From: Kuschelorhynchus macadamiae
Lineage: Eukaryota; Arthropoda; Insecta; Coleoptera; Curculionidae
Direction: 5' to 3'
DNA: 64,000 nt
Assembly (NCBI GenBank): GCA_030620095.1
Contig: JAUTXW010002098.1
Coordinates: 186,001-250,000 of the forward strand
The position numbers and the translations under genes were made by a program. The notes under the pieces are model-generated. The model did not search any database. It was not told the DNA's origin and worked only from the letters and a program-made list of their open reading frames with translations. Within the stretch, counting starts at the first letter, position 1, and each line of letters starts with the position of its first letter. Below, in pieces: positions 60,114-64,000 of this stretch.

Positions 60114-60147
60114 GTCTACGTTTCGCAATTTATTATTGCATCTTCAG
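60114..60147 (-). ncRNA. Hammerhead-like core, left arm
   Basis: The minus strand gives CTGAAGA, a 5-bp stem 'gcaat'/'attgc' with a five-base loop, then GAAAC and a self-complementary 'acgt'. These match the hammerhead core CUGANGA-stem II-GAAA. One extra T lies before stem II, and only about 3 bp of stem I ('gtc'/'gac') can be seen, so activity is uncertain. Confidence 0.45.
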
Positions 60148-60163
60148 GACACTAAAAGACGTA

Positions 60164-62308
60164 CAGGGTGTCCCATTTTCGTAGGTTTTACGGGGTTTCC
60201 AGCTTATGAGTAGAGATAGAGAGATGCGGTTTTCGCGACACCGTGCTACTTTTCGATGAAACTAAAGAGGCCGCAAACAGATTTGCCCTAACCATTTTAG
60301 TTTCCGTGCTACAGGGTGATTTTGAAAATTTGTCATTTTCGGACACCCCCTGTAACTCAGCTATCGTAAAATATGTTTAAAATGTTTCAACTGGTATTTA
60401 TAGATTTTTTCACGTAGAATTCAGTGGCGTACTCAGATTTTTGCTGAGAGTCATAGTTTTTGACATATTGGCATAACCTACTATTTTTTAAATGGGACAC
60501 CCTATATATTATTTTTTCATCTTATTCTTCGTGTCGAGAGCTTTTCAAAAACATACCATAAGTCATATTTATTTTCATAAATAACATGAAAAAATGCATT
60601 TTTCTTTAAACGGATTTATGGCATAGCATCAGAAAAAAATTAGGAAGTAGGTAAAAGGTAATAATTATAATTTCATTAAAACTACTAATATTGTTCAAAT
60701 TGTAGACCATTATGTGTCCTACAAGTGTGACAAACTTTGAAAATTCTTTTTAATGCATTTTCTATTGTAAATGACTGTCTTTGTAACTCTGCAAAAGCGT
60801 TTTCGGTGGCCATTCTTAGTTGTTCTAAGTTTTCGTATCGCCTTACATAAACCTTGTTTTCTAAATAACCCCACAAAAAGAAATCTAAAACTGAGAGGTC
60901 AGGGGATCGTGGTGGCCATCGAACAGGTCCGTGTGTTCCTATCCATCTTCCAGGAAAATGGTCGTTAAGCCAGTTTTGACTTATTCTGGCATTGTGGGCT
61001 GGAGCTCCGTCTTGCTGGAAATAAATTCTATTTAGTTGAGCCAAGGGAACATCATCCAAAATTCCTAATGCGTCTTCTAGGATTCGCACGTAACCAATCG
61101 AATTCAGATTTCCTTCATATATTTGGTAAACTATTTTTCGGTTGAAAATAAAACAGGAGACATTGAATCCAAATCTGCCCTGACGCTCCCTAGGAAAAAC
61201 AACATGGTTGTTTTCGTGACTCCAAAATCGCGTGTTGTGTCTATTTAAAATCCCTGAACTAGTAAAATGTGCCTCGTCTGACCAAATAATCTTTTTTTCA
61301 AAATCGATATCTTCTGCCTTCATATTTATAAACCAATTGCAGAACTTTGTGCATCACCAGGATCAGATGATGCACAAGTTTGTATTTATAGGGTTTGAAT
61401 TTGTGCTTTTTCAAAATTTTCTGCACTTTGGTTTTCGGTACACCCGCCTCTTCGTCTATTTTCCTGCAAGATGTTTCAGGAGCTGTCTGAACGAGGGCTA
61501 AAACGTTGACCTCAGATTCTTCGTTGTCTTTATTGTAAGTTCGCGATCGAGGCTTGTTAAAAGATCCATATTGGCAAAGATTTATTTTAAGACAATAAAG
61601 TCAAAATGCAGGAAGATAAAAAAGAACTAACCTGTTCATAAAATCTGCATCTTCATTAGACAATATAAAACACGCGTTCATATCATATTTCTCAAAATAT
61701 TCAAATTTTTGATTCTGAGCCATATTAAAAACAATAATTATAATAGACGTCAAGAAAAATTTAAACGCAATAATGCCAAAAATGACAGCAGTAATGGCTG
61801 CCTATATATTTGTTGGCGTTGCCATGGCTACCACATATATTTCTTGATCTGCTATGCCATAAATCCGTTTAAAGAAAAATGCATTTTTTCATGTTATTTA
61901 TGAAAATAAATATGACTTATGGTATGTTTTTGAAAAGCTCTCGACACGAAGAATAAGATGAAAAAATAATATATAGGGTCTCCCATTTAAAAAATAGTAG
62001 GTTATGCCAATATGTCAAAAACTATGACTCTCAGCAAAAATCTGAGTAATCCACTGAATTCTACGTGAAAAAATCTATAAATACCAGTTGAAACATTTTA
62101 AATATATTTTACGATAGCTGAGTTACAGGGGGTGTCCGAAAATGACAAATTTTCAAAATCACCCTGTAGCACGGAAACTAAAATGGTTAGGGCAAATCTG
62201 TTTGCGGCCTCTTTAGTTTCATCGAAAAGTAGCATGCGAAAACCGCATCTCTCTATCTCTACTCATAAGCTGGAAACCCCGTAAAACCTACGAAAATGGG
62301 ACACCCTG
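60164..62308 (-). mobile_element. Long-TIR mariner element with TA duplication and known empty site
   Basis: The termini are CAGGGTGTCCCATTTTCG and its inverse. The inverted repeats are about 460 bp (60164-60628 and 61850-62308). TA flanks at 60162-60163 and 62309-62310. Removing the element joins 'aaaagacgta' to 'cataaaacg', exactly the sequence in the uninterrupted other arm of the host palindrome (62786-62802). It encodes a nearly complete transposase on the minus strand. The two TIRs are very similar to each other, so the insertion is fairly young. Confidence 0.92.
60685..61722 (-). pseudogene. Mariner-superfamily transposase (DD41D-like), near-complete
   Basis: The start ATG at 61722 gives MAQNQKFEYFEKYDMNACFI, LSNEDADFMNR, then a putative intron (about 61630-61565). 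NVLALVQTAPETSCRKIDEE and AGVPKTKVQKILKKHKFKPY form the HTH. One frame change near 61350 precedes FCNWFINMKAEDIDFEKK. The open catalytic part (61323-60685) holds IIWSDEAHFTSSGILNRHNT (first Asp), IYFQQDGAPAHNARISQNWL (second Asp), PPRSPDLSVLDFFLWGYLEN (third Asp) and a stop after HNGLQFEQY. Spacing from QQD to VLD is 41 residues. Catalytic residues all appear intact. The N-terminal frameshift (unless an intron boundary is misread) would prevent a full-length product. Confidence 0.85.
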
Positions 62309-62495
62309 TACATAAAACGATATAGCTCTACAAGACATCAACTCAATAAATAGTAAAGTAGAAAAAATGCTATACTGACTATGAAAAATACTATACTGAC
62401 TGAAAATTTGACATAAAATAGTGATTTTTTTTTTGGAAATTATTACATACGAAAACACATAAATTACCATAAATACATAACTATATACTATAACA

Positions 62496-62542
62496 ACACA
62501 TAGGTAAACAAAGTGAAAATCACATCATGTTTACCTATGTGT
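62496..62542. repeat. Perfect 15-bp hairpin at the palindrome centre
   Basis: 'acacataggtaaaca' pairs with 'tgtttacctatgtgt' across a 17-bp loop. It lies at the symmetry centre of the 60050-62905 inverted repeat. Confidence 0.85.
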
Positions 62543-62808
62543 TTTTCGTGTATTTTTTTACATGACTATAAAAGTCAAATCCTTAAAATGTAAGTACATA
62601 GTTTTTAATTTTTAATTGTGCATTGTTTTTCAGTTTAAAAAAGATCAATTGTATGTAATAATTTCCAAAAAAAAAATCACTATTTTATGTCAAATTTTTA
62701 CAGTCAGTGTAGTATTTTTCATAGTCAGTATAGCATTTTTTCTACTTTACTTTTTATTGAGTTCATGTCTTGTAGAGCTATATCGTTTTATGTACGTCTT
62801 TTAGTGTC

Positions 62809-62842
62809 CTGAAGATGCAATAATAAATTGCGAAGCGTAGGC
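62809..62842 (+). ncRNA. Hammerhead-like core, right arm (mutated)
   Basis: CTGAAGA, stem 'gcaat'/'attgc', then GAAGC instead of GAAAC. This is the counterpart of 60114-60147 with the conserved A replaced by G, which should abolish activity. Confidence 0.45.
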
Positions 62843-62984
62843 TTTTTTGAATATTTGACTTTTCTTTTTGGACCCCTACCCCAAATTAAAAAACACAGCG
62901 AAGAATTATCATATTGGATCGTTAAAACAAGACATAAAAAAATCTTATTTAATTAACTTTAGTTTTTGCAGAAAAATTAAATGT

Positions 62985-63180
62985 AAAAATGGGATAAACT
63001 GGTACGAATTCAACATAACGTAACAAAATGGCGATATGTGTCAAAGTAAAAACTACTTATTGAGTTTATTTTAAATTATGCCTAAAAGTTAATTGTGGCA
63101 TAGGTAGAAAGAAACTGCTAAAATATTTACAGGAGTACAATAAGATGGAACAAAATGGCGCCCAATAAAAGTGTTTGTAA
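62985..63180 (+). repeat. P2 repeat fragment
   Basis: 'gataaactggtacgaattca', 'gtaacaaaatggcg', 'aaaactacttattgagttta' and 'gatggaacaaaatggcgccc' form two degenerate units. The stretch from here to 63750 shows no gene. Confidence 0.6.
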
Positions 63181-63755
63181 GTGTATGTAACACATAATAT
63201 ATACTGTGACTGTGTAATTTACCGATTTTTTTATATTATGGGATTTAACCTGATAAAACAATCTGCCAGTTCAGGAAAAATTCTCGAACTTTTACATTTA
63301 AAGTTTTTTACCTATTTCTAAAAATAAGAACTCATCCTATACTTTTACAGACAAATTAAAATAAAAAAAAATAAATTAATTAATGTCGGAAAATTACATA
63401 CGTTGTTGTTTCCATTCTTATTATTGAACATTATTTTTTCTCTAAAAAGTAGTTGAATTTTTGTATCTATATTATCAAATTTTTTATCATAAACCAACAC
63501 CGAGCTAATTTTGCCAGAGCCTTGTCACTATATGTGCATATATCTCTCATTTCAATTACCAGAGGACAACAGACGCAACAACCGGGATTTTCATATAGGT
63601 TTTTTAATTACTGCCCTTTGAATATTGGAAATATAGTAGTAATACCAACTTGGGAATGTTTATATATCATTCGGAAACTGACATTTAAAAAAAGAAATAT
63701 TCGACTTTCATGAGAGTGCTATTACGATATTTATTTGATTTGCCTTGGTTCAATT

Positions 63756-64000
63756 CAGGGGCGGATGGGACCACCGGGTACCCGGCAAATGCCCGGTGGG
63801 CCGGTCTGTCTGATTTATATAAAATAAATTATTTTGCTACTTATTGTTAATCACGAAATCCACTATATCGTAGACAATTGATTCGATCAGTAATTTCAAC
63901 CAATTATATTAAATCGGTATTTATTACGCATTTTTTCTCTAGCATAGTCGATGCCGAGTGTGGATCGATAATATGCTCAGCTGTTTAGGTGGAATCGGCC
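63756..64000 (+). mobile_element. Possible start of a hAT-type element, cut by the window end
   Basis: 'caggggcggatgggaccacc' followed by a 'cccgg'-rich segment ('cgggtacccggcaaatgccc') resembles hAT termini beginning CAGGGGCGGA. No coding is visible before the window ends, and no partner end can be seen. Confidence 0.4.

Larger units (their letters stand above)
60050..62905. repeat. Inverted repeat with hammerhead-like cores, invaded by a mariner
   Basis: The left arm (60050-60163 and, beyond the mariner, 62309-62460) is the inverse of the right arm (about 62635-62905). Paired words include 'tttggggtaggg' and 'cctaccccaaa', 'gcatcttcaggacactaaaa' and 'ttttagtgtcctgaagatgc', and 'cgatatagctctacaagaca' and 'tgtcttgtagagctatatcg'. 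The centre is a 15-bp perfect hairpin (62496-62542). Short words near the outer ends resemble the 3' ends of Penelope-like elements. It has no coding of its own. Confidence 0.8.

Overview
This window comes from an AT-rich eukaryotic nuclear genome, almost certainly an arthropod and most likely an insect. The evidence is GT-AG introns, AATAAA-type poly(A) signals, long TA dinucleotide tracts, and a transposon set typical of insects: mariner with TA target duplications, pogo, hAT, Harbinger with a MADF partner, P-element/THAP, Penelope-like elements, and several non-LTR retrotransposons. The mixture looks beetle-like to me, but the sequence alone cannot prove the order. I found no convincing host gene, no rRNA, no intact tRNA and nothing bacterial. 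The window is a nested transposon graveyard holding a few young insertions.

Layout. 1-9.2 kb: a hAT 3' end (1-522), a minus-strand LINE interrupted by a decayed DUF4371-type hAT (about 1197-3191), then a palindrome with arms of nearly 3 kb centred near 6215. 9.2-18 kb: a decayed DDE transposase cut by a dispersed repeat, a block of short-period repeats, and a degenerate LINE (14.1-16.45 kb). 18-23.5 kb: a composite DNA transposon carrying Harbinger transposase and MADF remnants, with an empty-site copy next to it. 24-32.7 kb: Penelope-like pieces (RT, two GIY-YIG fragments, two hammerhead-like motifs) around an almost intact 2.9-kb pogo element (27387-30296). 33-37.5 kb: a long copy of dispersed family R1, a second LINE, and repeat family P2. 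38.3-47.2 kb: two mariner-type elements with very long terminal inverted repeats, a pogo N-terminal scrap and a ZBED-type hAT. 47.5-53.5 kb: a THAP/P-element pseudogene, then a structurally intact hAT (50794-53476) with an open spliced reading frame, matched ends and a perfect 8-bp target duplication. 54.2-60 kb: a third LINE containing one solo LTR, and a P2 repeat containing another solo LTR of the same family. 60-63 kb: a hammerhead-like inverted repeat with a long-TIR mariner in one arm. 63.75 kb to the end: what looks like the start of another hAT.

Three dispersed, mostly non-coding families recur and tie the window together. I label them R1 (up to about 1.2 kb per copy, also building the palindrome), P2 (tandem units of roughly 115-130 bp containing a short 'aagatggcgga' word) and P3 (about 550 bp, with tRNA-like heads nearby). 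All names and clades come from reading translated motifs by eye. No database search was run, and repeat boundaries are approximate unless target duplications are stated.
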